The position numbers and the translations under genes were made by a program. Below the pieces are notes generated by a model. It searched no databases and was not told where the DNA came from. It saw only the letters and a program-made list of their open reading frames with translations. Below are positions 24,506-32,965 of a DNA stretch of 64,000 nt, one piece after another. The DNA comes from Patescibacterium sp964487795 (GTDB lineage: Bacteria > Patescibacteriota > Patescibacteriia > Patescibacteriales > Patescibacteriaceae). The DNA lies in contig CAZASI010000001.1 of NCBI GenBank assembly GCA_964487795.1, positions 124,001 through 188,000 on the forward strand, read 5' to 3'. How positions within the stretch are numbered: the stretch's first letter is position 1; each line of letters opens with the position of its first letter.

Positions 24506-24510
24506 TAAAA

Positions 24511-24542
24511 AAGAACCCGGGTCAACAGATCCGGGTTTTGTG
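24511..24542 (+). terminator. Terminator after the lipoprotein gene
   Basis: AACCCGGGTC pairs with GATCCGGGTT around AACA, followed by TTTTG. Confidence 0.75.
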
Positions 24543-24556
24543 CATTTTAATAACTT

Positions 24557-24585
24557 TTGGCAAATTTCACAAAACTAGGTATAAT
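24557..24585 (+). promoter_or_regulatory. Promoter of the DUF378 gene
   Basis: TTGGCA (24557-24562), 17 bp, TATAAT (24580-24585). The leader is about 77 nt and contains the hairpin AAACGTC-TTTA-GACGTTT just before the gene. Confidence 0.75.
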
Positions 24586-24668
24586 AGAAGTAGCATTAGA
24601 GCACCTTAACAAAGCAAAGGTCGAAACATTGTCCGTGAAACGTCTTTAGACGTTTAAATTTTAAACAT

Positions 24669-24869
24669 ATGAACAAAATGACTCCTCTCGGCACTATTGC
24701 CTTTATCTTGGTTGTAATCGGCGCCCTAAATTGGGGACTTGTCGGTATTTTCAATTATGACCTCGTTGCTATGCTCTTGGGCGACATGAGCACCCTCTCC
24801 CGCATCGTCTACACCTTAGTTGGTTTGAGCGGTGTATATATGATTGTTTCAGCTGCTAAGAAAAACTAG
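24669..24869 (+). CDS. DUF378 family membrane protein
   Basis: 66 aa. Two transmembrane helices with the DUF378 pattern: an IGALNWGLVGIFNYDLV block in the first half and RIVYTLVGLSGVYMI in the second. The family is widespread but uncharacterised. ATG at 24669 is taken; an in-frame ATG three codons later is possible. The long structured leader is unusual for this window. It is monocistronic and ends at a terminator. Confidence 0.85.
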   Translation: MNKMTPLGTIAFILVVIGALNWGLVGIFNYDLVAMLLGDMSTLSRIVYTLVGLSGVYMIVSAAKKN

Positions 24870-24879
24870 TTCTACAGCC

Positions 24880-24908
24880 TCAAAACCCCGTTTATAGCGG
24901 GGTTTTGT
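24880..24908 (+). terminator. Terminator after the DUF378 gene
   Basis: AAAACCCCG pairs with GCGGGGTTTT across TTTATA, just upstream of the polA promoter. Confidence 0.8.
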
Positions 24909-24914
24909 GCTATC

Positions 24915-24941
24915 TTGACCCAATGCAGCCTGTGCTATAAT
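24915..24941 (+). promoter_or_regulatory. polA-murD promoter
   Basis: Extended -10 TGCTATAAT (TATAAT 24936-24941), with TTGACC 15 bp upstream. The -10 is 10 bp from the ATG, leader about 3-4 nt. Confidence 0.65.
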
Positions 24942-24951
24942 AAGCATATCT

Positions 24952-27750
24952 ATGAGTCCTAAAAAGAAGCCAAAATTCCTTATTATCGACGGCCATGCCC
25001 TTATCCATAGGAGCTTTCATGCCCTGCCAACAACCCTGACAACTCATAGCGGCGAAGTGGTAAATGCTGTATATGGATTCAGCTCATTCTTGCTTAAAGC
25101 TATTAAGGAAATCAAGCCGGACATGGTTGCTTTGGCGCTTGATAAAAAAGGTAAAACATTTAGACATGAACAATATAGCGATTATAAAGCAACACGTGTT
25201 AAGGCGCCGGATGAATTATACGCGCAAATTCCTCGAGTCAAAGAAGTTGCCGAAGCGCTTAATATTCCGATTTTTGAAATTGTCGGCTGTGAAGCCGATG
25301 ACGTTATTGGCACCTTGAGCGCTAAAATTAAGGACGCTGAAAAAATTATTGCCACAGGAGATATGGATGTTATGCAGTTGATTGATAACGATACAAAAAT
25401 TTATACTCTTGCCGATGGAACTCTATATAATGAAAGATCGGTACAAGATAAATACGGTATTAAAGCTAATCAAGTTATTGATTATAAAGCCTTGCGCGGC
25501 GATCCAAGCGATAATATCCCCGGCGTTAAAGGCATTGGCGAAAAAACTGCAGTTGAACTTTTGCAGGAATTTAAAACTGTCAAAAATGTATATAAAAATA
25601 TCAAATCAAAAAAGATTAGTGACCGCATCAGACAGTTATTAACTGATAATGAAAAAAATGCTTTGATGAGCTATGAATTAGCAACCATTCATCGTGATAT
25701 AGATTTTGATATTGATGCCAAAAAATTAGTATTTGGAGATTTTGATCGCGATACTGTCATTAAACTTTTTACTGAACTTGAATTCAGATCTTTGATTCCG
25801 CGCTTAATGCAAATGGAGGGAGCAAATAAAAAAATTGCTCAAGAAGCTCGGGAAAAAAGAAATGTTGGCAAATTTGAAACTAATAAAAAAGATCATCGCT
25901 ACAATGTCATTACTGATGACAAAGCTTTTAATGCATTTTTAAAAGAATTTAAAAAACAAAAGTTTTTTGCTTTTGATACAGAAACGAGCGGACTTGATCC
26001 TTTTACCGTTGATCTACTTGGCATTAGTGTATCCTGGAAAGAAAACGAAGCATATTTCTTATCAGTGAGACAAGCTTCGTTTAATGGAACTAAAACCGAA
26101 AATAACACTTTATTTAACTACCAAAGCAAAGCAAAAAAAGTAGAAATGCATCCCTGGCTCATTGCCGTTAAAGCAATTTTTGAAAACAAAGAAATTAAAA
26201 AAATTGGTCATAATATTAAATTTGACGTTAAAATTTTAAAACAATTTGACATTGATACGAAGGGCATTGATTTTGACACAATGATTGCCGCCTATATTTT
26301 AAATTCAGGCAGTCGCCAATACAGCCTTGATGCACTATCTATGGAATGGCTTAAATTTGAAAAAATCAGTTCGGCGGACTTACTCGGCAGCGGTAAAGAG
26401 AAATTAACCTACGATACGGTACCGGTTGATCGTTTGGGTTGCTATGCCTGCGAAGACGCTGATTATACTTTTAAACTCTATAATAAGTTAAAACCTGAGC
26501 TAAAAAAACAGAATCTTGATAGCCTGTTCAACAATATTGAAATGTCTTTAATGGAGTGTTTAATTGATATGGAATTAACCGGCATTAGTTTGGATAAACC
26601 GTATTTTTCAAGTCTTGATAAAGAACTAGACCAGGATATTAAAAAAACCGAAAATGCAGTTTGGAAATTATGCGGTAAAACATTCAATATCAGTTCACCG
26701 AAACAATTGCAAGAAATTCTATTTACCGATCTTAAAATCTCAAGCGCCGGTCTGGCTAAAACAAAAACGGGCATCTCAACCGGCGCCGATGAACTTTTAA
26801 AGCTAAAAGGAAAACATACAGTGATTGACCTGATTTTGCAATATCGTGAACTAACCAAACTTTCTTCAACCTACGTTAAAACTTTGCCTGAATTAATTAA
26901 TCCTGTTACCGGCCGAATACACACGACCTATAATCAAACTATTGCCGCAACGGGTCGACTTTCTTCAACGGATCCAAACCTGCAAAACATTCCGATTCGC
27001 ACCGAGCTCGGACGCCGAATTAGGCAAGGCTTTATCGCAAAAAAAGGCGCAACACTGCTCAGCCTTGATTATTCGCAAATCGAACTTCGTCTTGCCGCGC
27101 ATATTTCCGAAGACCCGGGAATGATTAAAGCGTTTAAAAATCATGAAGATATTCACACAGCAACCGCCGCAGCAATTAACCAAGTAGATATTAAAGACGT
27201 AACAAAAGATATGCGTCGTGCGGCAAAAGCGGTTAACTTTGGAATTTTATACGGACAAGGTCCGCATGGCCTTTCCCAATCAGCTGACATTCCCTACGCC
27301 GAAGCTCAAGAATTTATTGCCAACTATTTTAGCGCCTATAAAAAAGTTAGAGAATATATTGATGCAACCCTTGCTAACGCACGAAAAAAAGGTTATGTTG
27401 AAACACTGCTCGGACGTAAACGATATTTACCTGAAATTAACGCCTCAAACGCGATGATTAGAAAATCCGCCGAACGTATGGCAATTAATATGCCAATTCA
27501 AGGCACGGCGGCTGACATGATTAAAATGGCCATGATTGAGATTAACAAAATGCTTATAAAAAAATATGCTGGCAAAATCTCTATGCTACTGCAGGTTCAC
27601 GATGAATTAATCTTTGAGGGAGAAGAAAAAATCTTAACGCAGGCAACGCCGGAAATACAAAAGATTATGCAAGAAGTGCTTAGATTAAAAGTCCCGATTG
27701 AGGTTGACGCAAAGATCGGCGATAACTGGGAAAATATGAAAAAAATATGA
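24952..27750 (+). CDS. polA: DNA polymerase I
   Basis: 932 aa with all three domains. The 5'-3' exonuclease/FEN domain (1-290) has GHALIHRSFHALP and DADDVIGTL-type acidic sites (EADDVIGT). The 3'-5' proofreading domain (about 310-520) is intact with FDTETSGLD, NIKFDVKI and the YACEDAD motif. The polymerase domain has LSSTDPNLQNIP, LSLDYSQIELR, KAVNFGILYG and QVHDELIFE. It fills gaps and removes primers. It overlaps murD by 4 bp (ATGA), so they are translationally coupled. Confidence 0.97.
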   Translation: MSPKKKPKFLIIDGHALIHRSFHALPTTLTTHSGEVVNAVYGFSSFLLKAIKEIKPDMVALALDKKGKTFRHEQYSDYKATRVKAPDELYAQIPRVKEVAEALNIPIFEIVGCEADDVIGTLSAKIKDAEKIIATGDMDVMQLIDNDTKIYTLADGTLYNERSVQDKYGIKANQVIDYKALRGDPSDNIPGVKGIGEKTAVELLQEFKTVKNVYKNIKSKKISDRIRQLLTDNEKNALMSYELATIHRDIDFDIDAKKLVFGDFDRDTVIKLFTELEFRSLIPRLMQMEGANKKIAQEAREKRNVGKFETNKKDHRYNVITDDKAFNAFLKEFKKQKFFAFDTETSGLDPFTVDLLGISVSWKENEAYFLSVRQASFNGTKTENNTLFNYQSKAKKVEMHPWLIAVKAIFENKEIKKIGHNIKFDVKILKQFDIDTKGIDFDTMIAAYILNSGSRQYSLDALSMEWLKFEKISSADLLGSGKEKLTYDTVPVDRLGCYACEDADYTFKLYNKLKPELKKQNLDSLFNNIEMSLMECLIDMELTGISLDKPYFSSLDKELDQDIKKTENAVWKLCGKTFNISSPKQLQEILFTDLKISSAGLAKTKTGISTGADELLKLKGKHTVIDLILQYRELTKLSSTYVKTLPELINPVTGRIHTTYNQTIAATGRLSSTDPNLQNIPIRTELGRRIRQGFIAKKGATLLSLDYSQIELRLAAHISEDPGMIKAFKNHEDIHTATAAAINQVDIKDVTKDMRRAAKAVNFGILYGQGPHGLSQSADIPYAEAQEFIANYFSAYKKVREYIDATLANARKKGYVETLLGRKRYLPEINASNAMIRKSAERMAINMPIQGTAADMIKMAMIEINKMLIKKYAGKISMLLQVHDELIFEGEEKILTQATPEIQKIMQEVLRLKVPIEVDAKIGDNWENMKKI

Positions 27751-29063
27751 TGAAAGATATTCAAAACAAACAAATAGCTTTACTTGGTCTTGGTTTAGAT
27801 AACTATTCCTTGCTTAAATTTATAACAAAACATGATAAAGAATTACCTATAACCGTACTTGATCCGCATGACCAAAAAACATTAATTAAAAAATTTCCTG
27901 ATTTAAAAAAATATACAGAAGTTAAATATAATAATTCTAAACAGAATTTCAATCTCTATAAACAATACGACATCATCTATAAATCCCCCGGCGCTTTTTT
28001 CCCTTCTGAACTTCGAAAAAAACTTGATAAAAATAACACCATTGTAAGTTCGGCCATTGATCTTTTTCTTGAACTTACATTATCACATAAAGTTATTGGG
28101 GTAACCGGAACAAAGGGTAAAGGTTCAACTGCCAGCCTTATTGCTCATATTATTAAAAGCGCACAAAAACCCGTTTGGCTCTCAGGCAATATCGGCGCTT
28201 CTCCTTTTGATTTTATTGATAAGTTCAAAAAGAATGATTGGGTCGTGCTTGAACTTTCAAGTTTTCAATTACAAGATATGAGACATGCTCCTCATGTTGC
28301 AGTGTTAACAAATTTTAGCGCAGAACATCTCAAAGCCGCCGATCCCAATAATCCAAATCATCACCCTAACTTAGCTGACTATTGGCAATCAAAGTTACGC
28401 ATTGTAAAACTACAAAGCAAGGCTGATATTTTTATAGCAAATGAAAAATTAAAATCCAAGATAAGAAAAGAAAAATTAAAATCCAAGATACTCTACTTTG
28501 CAAAATCAAACTTAGTTTCGCTCTTACCCGGAGAACATAATAAAGAAAATATTGCGGCGGCCGTACTTGTTGCCAAAGAATTAGATATTTCTGATATTGT
28601 TATAGCGAAAGCAATCAAAAGCTTTAAGGGACTTGAGCATCGTCTTGAAAAGGTTGGAGAAAAAAATGGAATTACATATTATAATGACAGCTTTGCAACA
28701 ATTCCAGAATCAAGTATTACGGCTCTAAACTCATTTACTCAAAATATTATTTTATTAGCAGGCGGCGCTGATAAAGGAAATAATTTTTCAAGTCTTGCCA
28801 AGCTTATTTCTAAACAAGTAAAATATCTTATTTTGTTTAAAGGAAAAGGTAGTGATAGAATAATGCAGGCTTTGAAAAAATATAATTTTCCCAAACAAAA
28901 AACTGCCTTAGTCGGCAGCATGAAAGATGCGATGAAACGTGCCCGTCAGCAAGCGAAACGTAGAGATGTTATCTTGCTTTCTCCAGCCTGCGCCAGCTTC
29001 GGCGTTTTCAAAAACTATAAAGATCGCGGACAACAATTTAAGCGGGAATCTCTTCGTCGCTAA
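27747..29063 (+). CDS. murD: UDP-N-acetylmuramoylalanine--D-glutamate ligase
   Basis: 438 aa. The ATP-binding GVTGTKGKGSTASLIAHI, LELSSFQLQ, and FKGLEHRLE/ YNDSFATIPES motifs identify MurD, which adds D-glutamate to UDP-MurNAc-L-alanine in cytoplasmic peptidoglycan synthesis. A 27-bp in-frame tandem duplication (copies start at 28443 and 28470) encodes EKLKSKI twice in the central domain. The last 26 bp overlap the opposite-strand LysW-like gene tail to tail. It is coupled to polA upstream. Confidence 0.95.
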   Translation: MMKDIQNKQIALLGLGLDNYSLLKFITKHDKELPITVLDPHDQKTLIKKFPDLKKYTEVKYNNSKQNFNLYKQYDIIYKSPGAFFPSELRKKLDKNNTIVSSAIDLFLELTLSHKVIGVTGTKGKGSTASLIAHIIKSAQKPVWLSGNIGASPFDFIDKFKKNDWVVLELSSFQLQDMRHAPHVAVLTNFSAEHLKAADPNNPNHHPNLADYWQSKLRIVKLQSKADIFIANEKLKSKIRKEKLKSKILYFAKSNLVSLLPGEHNKENIAAAVLVAKELDISDIVIAKAIKSFKGLEHRLEKVGEKNGITYYNDSFATIPESSITALNSFTQNIILLAGGADKGNNFSSLAKLISKQVKYLILFKGKGSDRIMQALKKYNFPKQKTALVGSMKDAMKRARQQAKRRDVILLSPACASFGVFKNYKDRGQQFKRESLRR

Positions 29064-29202
29064 TTGCAGTCAAAGTTAAGGGCGACAAAGAACTGATTTC
29101 AAGATCTTCACCGCAATTAACGCAGCTTACTAAATCTTTCTCTACACACTCATCAGCGATGATTACATCGCTATGGCACAAGGGGCATTGGGTTGTTGTC
29201 AT
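29038..29202 (-). CDS. LysW-like zinc-ribbon carrier protein
   Basis: 54 aa, minus strand, ATG at 29200-29202. The layout CPLC (6-9), then VSCVNCGEDLEI with C27 and C30, then a long acidic end matches the small LysW/ArgW amino-group carrier proteins, which use a C-terminal Glu (usually EDWGE) as an attachment point for substrate. Here the end is SDEEIPA, so the usual carrier terminus is missing or changed. No lysX-type ligase gene is near. It may instead be a simple zinc-ribbon protein. It overlaps the murD end by 26 bp and has its own promoter. Confidence 0.7.
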   Translation of the reverse strand: MTTTQCPLCHSDVIIADECVEKDLVSCVNCGEDLEISSLSPLTLTAISDEEIPA

Positions 29203-29214
29203 ACTAGTACCTAC

Positions 29215-29243
29215 AGTATAACAAATCCGTCTTTTCTATACAA
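29215..29243 (-). promoter_or_regulatory. Promoter of the LysW-like gene
   Basis: Minus strand TTGTAT (29238-29243), 17 bp, TATACT (29215-29220); 12 bp from -10 to ATG. Confidence 0.6.
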
Positions 29244-29332
29244 AATAATGTCTAGGAGTCGGACTAAAAGCCCATGAAAAAACAGTTATTCAGGAGGGTG
29301 ATTAACCGTTTAGCCTCCCAGACATGATTTTG
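29241..29332. repeat. 92-bp element bounded by 18-bp inverted repeats
   Basis: CAAAATAATGTCTAGGAG (29241-29258) and CTCCCAGACATGATTTTG (29315-29332) are inverted repeats with 16 of 18 matches. The 56-bp interior holds a smaller hairpin GGAGG/CCTCC. No open frame of note. It could be a structured RNA or a miniature mobile element; the region holds nothing else. Confidence 0.6.
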
Positions 29333-29336
29333 CATA

Positions 29337-29372
29337 TAAAAAAACGGATATGATTTAAAGTATCATATCCGT
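29337..29372 (-). terminator. Terminator after the carbonic-anhydrase-like gene
   Basis: ACGGATATGAT (29344-29354) and ATCATATCCGT (29362-29372) form an 11-bp stem; on the minus strand a T7 run follows. Confidence 0.85.
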
Positions 29373-29389
29373 GTTAAAAGTCAATGCTT

Positions 29390-30157
29390 TTACGCTGGAG
29401 CAATAAAGGTATGAACCTGCGCACGATCACCATAATCCTCAACCATCTCCTTCACTTTAGGTGCGAGCGCTAAAGCTTGATTATTATCCGTACAAGCAAT
29501 CGTGATCTGAAACGGTGCTTCAGTTTTGAGTCGTTCACCTAAACCATGATCGCCAAATCCGATTTTTGTTAAAGCAGCCGCTTCCACTGCAACATAGTCA
29601 GGACTTGCACATGAAGCGCTTTGGGTAATAAACACGTTGGGCCAATTTTCAAACATAGCAGGATGTAATTTTCCTGTTGCATCTATGAAAATACCTTGCT
29701 CATGATGATCTGGGGCAACAAACTTTTCAGCTTCAATGTACTCATATTCCAAGCCAAGTTCAGTTGCTAATTTTTGTCCCCAATCTCTTCCAAATTCATC
29801 AGCATTGGTAATCCCCTCTGGAACCAGACCATTTGCTTGCGCATCTGCAAAAGCAATTCTTGCAGCACCGCAATCAAAATGCATGGTAATTTTTTTTATC
29901 TTTCTGTCTTTAATCATTTTGATTAAATCAGCTCGTGGCATTAAAATGCCTGAGCCTGCTAAAGATATTTCATTGCCTTTATGAGGACAACGTCCGTCTG
30001 AACACTGAATTTCTTCCGGAGAATATATAAGTTCGGTTCGAGGTTGAGAATCAATTACTGTTTGAGCCGTTTCTCCTTTATTAAGAGCAACAACTATATC
30101 AGTTTGTTGATTTCTTTCAAAAAGTTGATCAGTTGAATCTTTGTGAATTTCCTGCAT
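29390..30157 (-). CDS. Beta-carbonic-anhydrase-like protein
   Basis: 255 aa from the ATG at 30157, chosen because AAAGGGA precedes it; an ATG at 30172 has none. Zinc-site motifs of beta-class carbonic anhydrases are visible: C52-S-D54-G-R56 and H93-F-D-C96, 41 residues apart, with AGSGI after the first. In the family, two Cys and one His bind zinc and the Asp-Arg pair serves catalysis of CO2/bicarbonate exchange. The rest is divergent, so substrate is uncertain. It follows atpC with no terminator and closes the ATP synthase transcript; a terminator follows it. Confidence 0.72.
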   Translation of the reverse strand: MQEIHKDSTDQLFERNQQTDIVVALNKGETAQTVIDSQPRTELIYSPEEIQCSDGRCPHKGNEISLAGSGILMPRADLIKMIKDRKIKKITMHFDCGAARIAFADAQANGLVPEGITNADEFGRDWGQKLATELGLEYEYIEAEKFVAPDHHEQGIFIDATGKLHPAMFENWPNVFITQSASCASPDYVAVEAAALTKIGFGDHGLGERLKTEAPFQITIACTDNNQALALAPKVKEMVEDYGDRAQVHTFIAPA

Positions 30158-30184
30158 ATGTTCCCTTTCCATATTTATAAAGAA

Positions 30185-30631
30185 CTATTTATTATTGATA
30201 TTAATATTCTTCCAACGTTTCAAAGCGTGAGAACGAGCGGTTTCCCGTTCAATCAACGCGCTGAGTCTTGCAAACTCAACATCATCCTGATTACGAGCTT
30301 GTTCCTTCAAGGTCTCTGCTCTCTTATGAGCTTCTGCAATCACCGTGTCGTCGAGTTCTTCGGCGCGTTCAGCAGAGTCAGCTAAAACTACAACCTTATC
30401 GGCTAAAACCTCCAGCAAGCCGCCGGAAACAGCCATAATATCGCGTTCGCCGTTCTCAAGTACAACTTCAATTACTCCAGATGCCAATAGTGACACCAAG
30501 GGGACATGAAGGGGTAAGATAGTAATTTCCCCTTCAGTAGTCGGAATCGAAACCTGACGGGCCGTTGTTTTCAAAACGACTCGCTCCGGAGATACTACCT
30601 CAAATTTAAAATAATGAGCTGATTCGGCCAT
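30185..30631 (-). CDS. atpC: ATP synthase epsilon subunit
   Basis: 148 aa. The N-terminal beta-sandwich (FKFEVVSPERVVL, GEITILPLHVPLV, ENGERDIMAVSGGLLEV) and a C-terminal helical hairpin match F1 epsilon, which regulates and couples the central stalk. It lies 10 bp after atpD. The carbonic-anhydrase-like gene follows within about 30 bp. Confidence 0.93.
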   Translation of the reverse strand: MAESAHYFKFEVVSPERVVLKTTARQVSIPTTEGEITILPLHVPLVSLLASGVIEVVLENGERDIMAVSGGLLEVLADKVVVLADSAERAEELDDTVIAEAHKRAETLKEQARNQDDVEFARLSALIERETARSHALKRWKNININNK

Positions 30632-30641
30632 ACTAATCTAA

Positions 30642-32018
30642 TTAATTTACTTCGTCAATAGTGCCCTTCATATAGAAATCATTCTCATTCTTTGAATCAT
30701 ATTCACCGTCTAAAATAGCGGCGAAACCGCGAACAGTGTCAGCTAAGCTAACATACTTACCTGGACGACCGGTAAAGGTTTCTGCAACAAAGAAAGGTTG
30801 AGAAAGGAAGCGCTGGATCTTTCTGGCACGCGAAACGGTAAGTTTATCTTCCATAGACAATTCTTCCATACCCAGAATAGCAATAATATCTTGCAAATCC
30901 TTATAGCGTTGTAATATTTTTTGAACGCTACGAGCCACACGATAATGTTCTTCACCAACCAAAGAAGGATCAAGAATAGTTGATGATGAATCAAGCGGAT
31001 CAACAGCCGGATAAATACCAAGTTCAGTAAGTGAACGAGACAATACAACAGTTGAATCCAAGTGAGCAAAAGTTGTTGCCGGAGCCGGGTCAGTCAAGTC
31101 GTCAGCCGGTACATACACCGCTTGAATTGAAGTGATTGAACCGTCATTGGTTGAGGTAATACGTTCCTGTAATTTTCCCATTTCTGTCGCCAAAGTCGGC
31201 TGATAACCTACAGCAGACGGCAAACGTCCGAGCAAAGCTGACACTTCAGCACCGGCCTGTGTGAAACGGAAAATGTTATCTACGAAAAACAATACGTCTT
31301 GCTTTTGTTCATCACGGAAATATTCAGCCATACATAAACCTGTTAAAGCGACGCGAGCACGAGCTCCAGGCGGTTCATTCATCTGTCCGAAAACCATGGC
31401 AAGTTTATCTAATACTTTCGCATCTTTCATTTCATGATATAAATCGTTTCCTTCACGAGTACGTTCACCAACACCGGCAAAAACCGAAACTCCGCCGTGA
31501 GCTTTGGCGATGTTGTTAATCAACTCTTGGATGATAACTGTTTTACCGACACCGGCGCCGCCGAACAAACCAACTTTTCCACCTTTCAAAATCGGACAAA
31601 TCAAGTCAATAACTTTAATACCGGTTTCAAGAATTTCAGCCTTGGTTGATTGATCAATAAATTTCGGAGCCGGGCGATGAATCGGATACTTTTTCTTAGT
31701 GACAACTGGCGCGCCGCCATCAATAGTTTCTCCCAAAACGTTGAAAATACGACCCAAGGTTTCCGGTCCAACCGGAGCGCTGATCGGAGCACCCGTATCA
31801 GTAACATGATCTCCGCGTTTAATACCGTCAGTCGTTCCCATAGCAACACTGCGTACTGTGCTGGTGCCGATATGCTGAGCAACTTCGAGAGTCAAAGTTT
31901 CTTCACCGTTTTTAACGGTCAAAGCAGAATTCAAATTCGGTAACACGCCATCAAACTCAACGTCGACGACGACACCGATAACTTGCTTAACTACTCCGTG
32001 ATGTTTTTGTGCTGTCAT
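30642..32018 (-). CDS. atpD: ATP synthase beta subunit
   Basis: 458 aa, catalytic F1 subunit. The P-loop GGAGVGKT, the GERTREG motif with the catalytic Glu, and the DNIFRFTQAGAEVSALLGR block are intact. It binds and interconverts ADP and ATP at the alpha-beta interfaces. It lies 8 bp after atpG within the complete atp operon. Confidence 0.98.
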   Translation of the reverse strand: MTAQKHHGVVKQVIGVVVDVEFDGVLPNLNSALTVKNGEETLTLEVAQHIGTSTVRSVAMGTTDGIKRGDHVTDTGAPISAPVGPETLGRIFNVLGETIDGGAPVVTKKKYPIHRPAPKFIDQSTKAEILETGIKVIDLICPILKGGKVGLFGGAGVGKTVIIQELINNIAKAHGGVSVFAGVGERTREGNDLYHEMKDAKVLDKLAMVFGQMNEPPGARARVALTGLCMAEYFRDEQKQDVLFFVDNIFRFTQAGAEVSALLGRLPSAVGYQPTLATEMGKLQERITSTNDGSITSIQAVYVPADDLTDPAPATTFAHLDSTVVLSRSLTELGIYPAVDPLDSSSTILDPSLVGEEHYRVARSVQKILQRYKDLQDIIAILGMEELSMEDKLTVSRARKIQRFLSQPFFVAETFTGRPGKYVSLADTVRGFAAILDGEYDSKNENDFYMKGTIDEVN

Positions 32019-32026
32019 AAATTTTA

Positions 32027-32962
32027 TTATTCTAAGGCGGCGACGCCGGCGGTTATTTCCGCGATTTCCGCGGTAATGGCCGACTGACGAGCTTTATTGT
32101 ATGAAAGTGTTAACTCAACTCCAAGATCCGAGGCAGCCTCGGTTGCTTGATGCATGGCAGCCATGCGAGCGCTGTGTTCTGAGGCCATGCTTTCAAGTAG
32201 CGCCTGATACATCTGAATTTCCAGCAAACGAGGAACTACGGCCGCTAATACTTTTTCCGGTTCCGGTTCAAACAAATATTCAAACTTATATTTATCGCGG
32301 TGACTGTGTTTATCAGATTTTTCTTTTATCAACTCTTCATTGGAACCGATTTGTTCATTTGATCCTACTACACCCAAACCGATTTCATTGCTTTTCGAGC
32401 TAATGGGTAAAAGCTCGCGGATTCTGGCAATTTGCTTAGCGGCATTTACAAAATCAGTATAAGCGACATACACACGATCATAGTTTCCGGATAAAAATCC
32501 ATCCATCGCATAACCGATAATCGGACGAACCGCCGAAGCTTCAAGGCGAGTTTCAGGATACGGAAACTGCGCGACAACATTATGAGTGTTAGCTAATGTT
32601 TCGCCTTTCTTTCCAACTAAAATAATTTCAGTCGTTATATCAGAAGCGGCAATTGAAGCTCGCACGAGTGAAACAAGTGATGAATTAAATCCTCCGCAGA
32701 GACCGCGATTTGAAGTCACAACAATAACGGCCTGACGCTTTATCTCGCTTCGTGATTCAAGTAAAGGATGAGTTGCATTGGCGCTGCCGCGTGTAACATT
32801 CAATAAGGTTTCCCAGCTCAAGTTAGCGTAGGAACGAGTCGACAAGGCGGATTCCACAGCTTTGCGCATTTTCGCCGCCGCTACCATTTCCATGGCGCGG
32901 GTAATCTTTTTCGTATTTGCAATCGACTTAATGCGACGTTGTATGTCCTTGGTATTGGCCAT
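32027..32962 (-). CDS. atpG: ATP synthase gamma subunit
   Basis: 311 aa, slightly longer than the usual 285-290 because of a charged insert at about 205-235. The N-terminal helix (IQRRIKSIANTKKITRAMEMVAAAKM) and the C-terminal helix (ITAEIAEITAGVAAL) form the rotating shaft. VVTSNRGLCGGFN is conserved. It follows atpA by 3 bp. Confidence 0.95.
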   Translation of the reverse strand: MANTKDIQRRIKSIANTKKITRAMEMVAAAKMRKAVESALSTRSYANLSWETLLNVTRGSANATHPLLESRSEIKRQAVIVVTSNRGLCGGFNSSLVSLVRASIAASDITTEIILVGKKGETLANTHNVVAQFPYPETRLEASAVRPIIGYAMDGFLSGNYDRVYVAYTDFVNAAKQIARIRELLPISSKSNEIGLGVVGSNEQIGSNEELIKEKSDKHSHRDKYKFEYLFEPEPEKVLAAVVPRLLEIQMYQALLESMASEHSARMAAMHQATEAASDLGVELTLSYNKARQSAITAEIAEITAGVAALE

Positions 32963-32965
32963 AAC

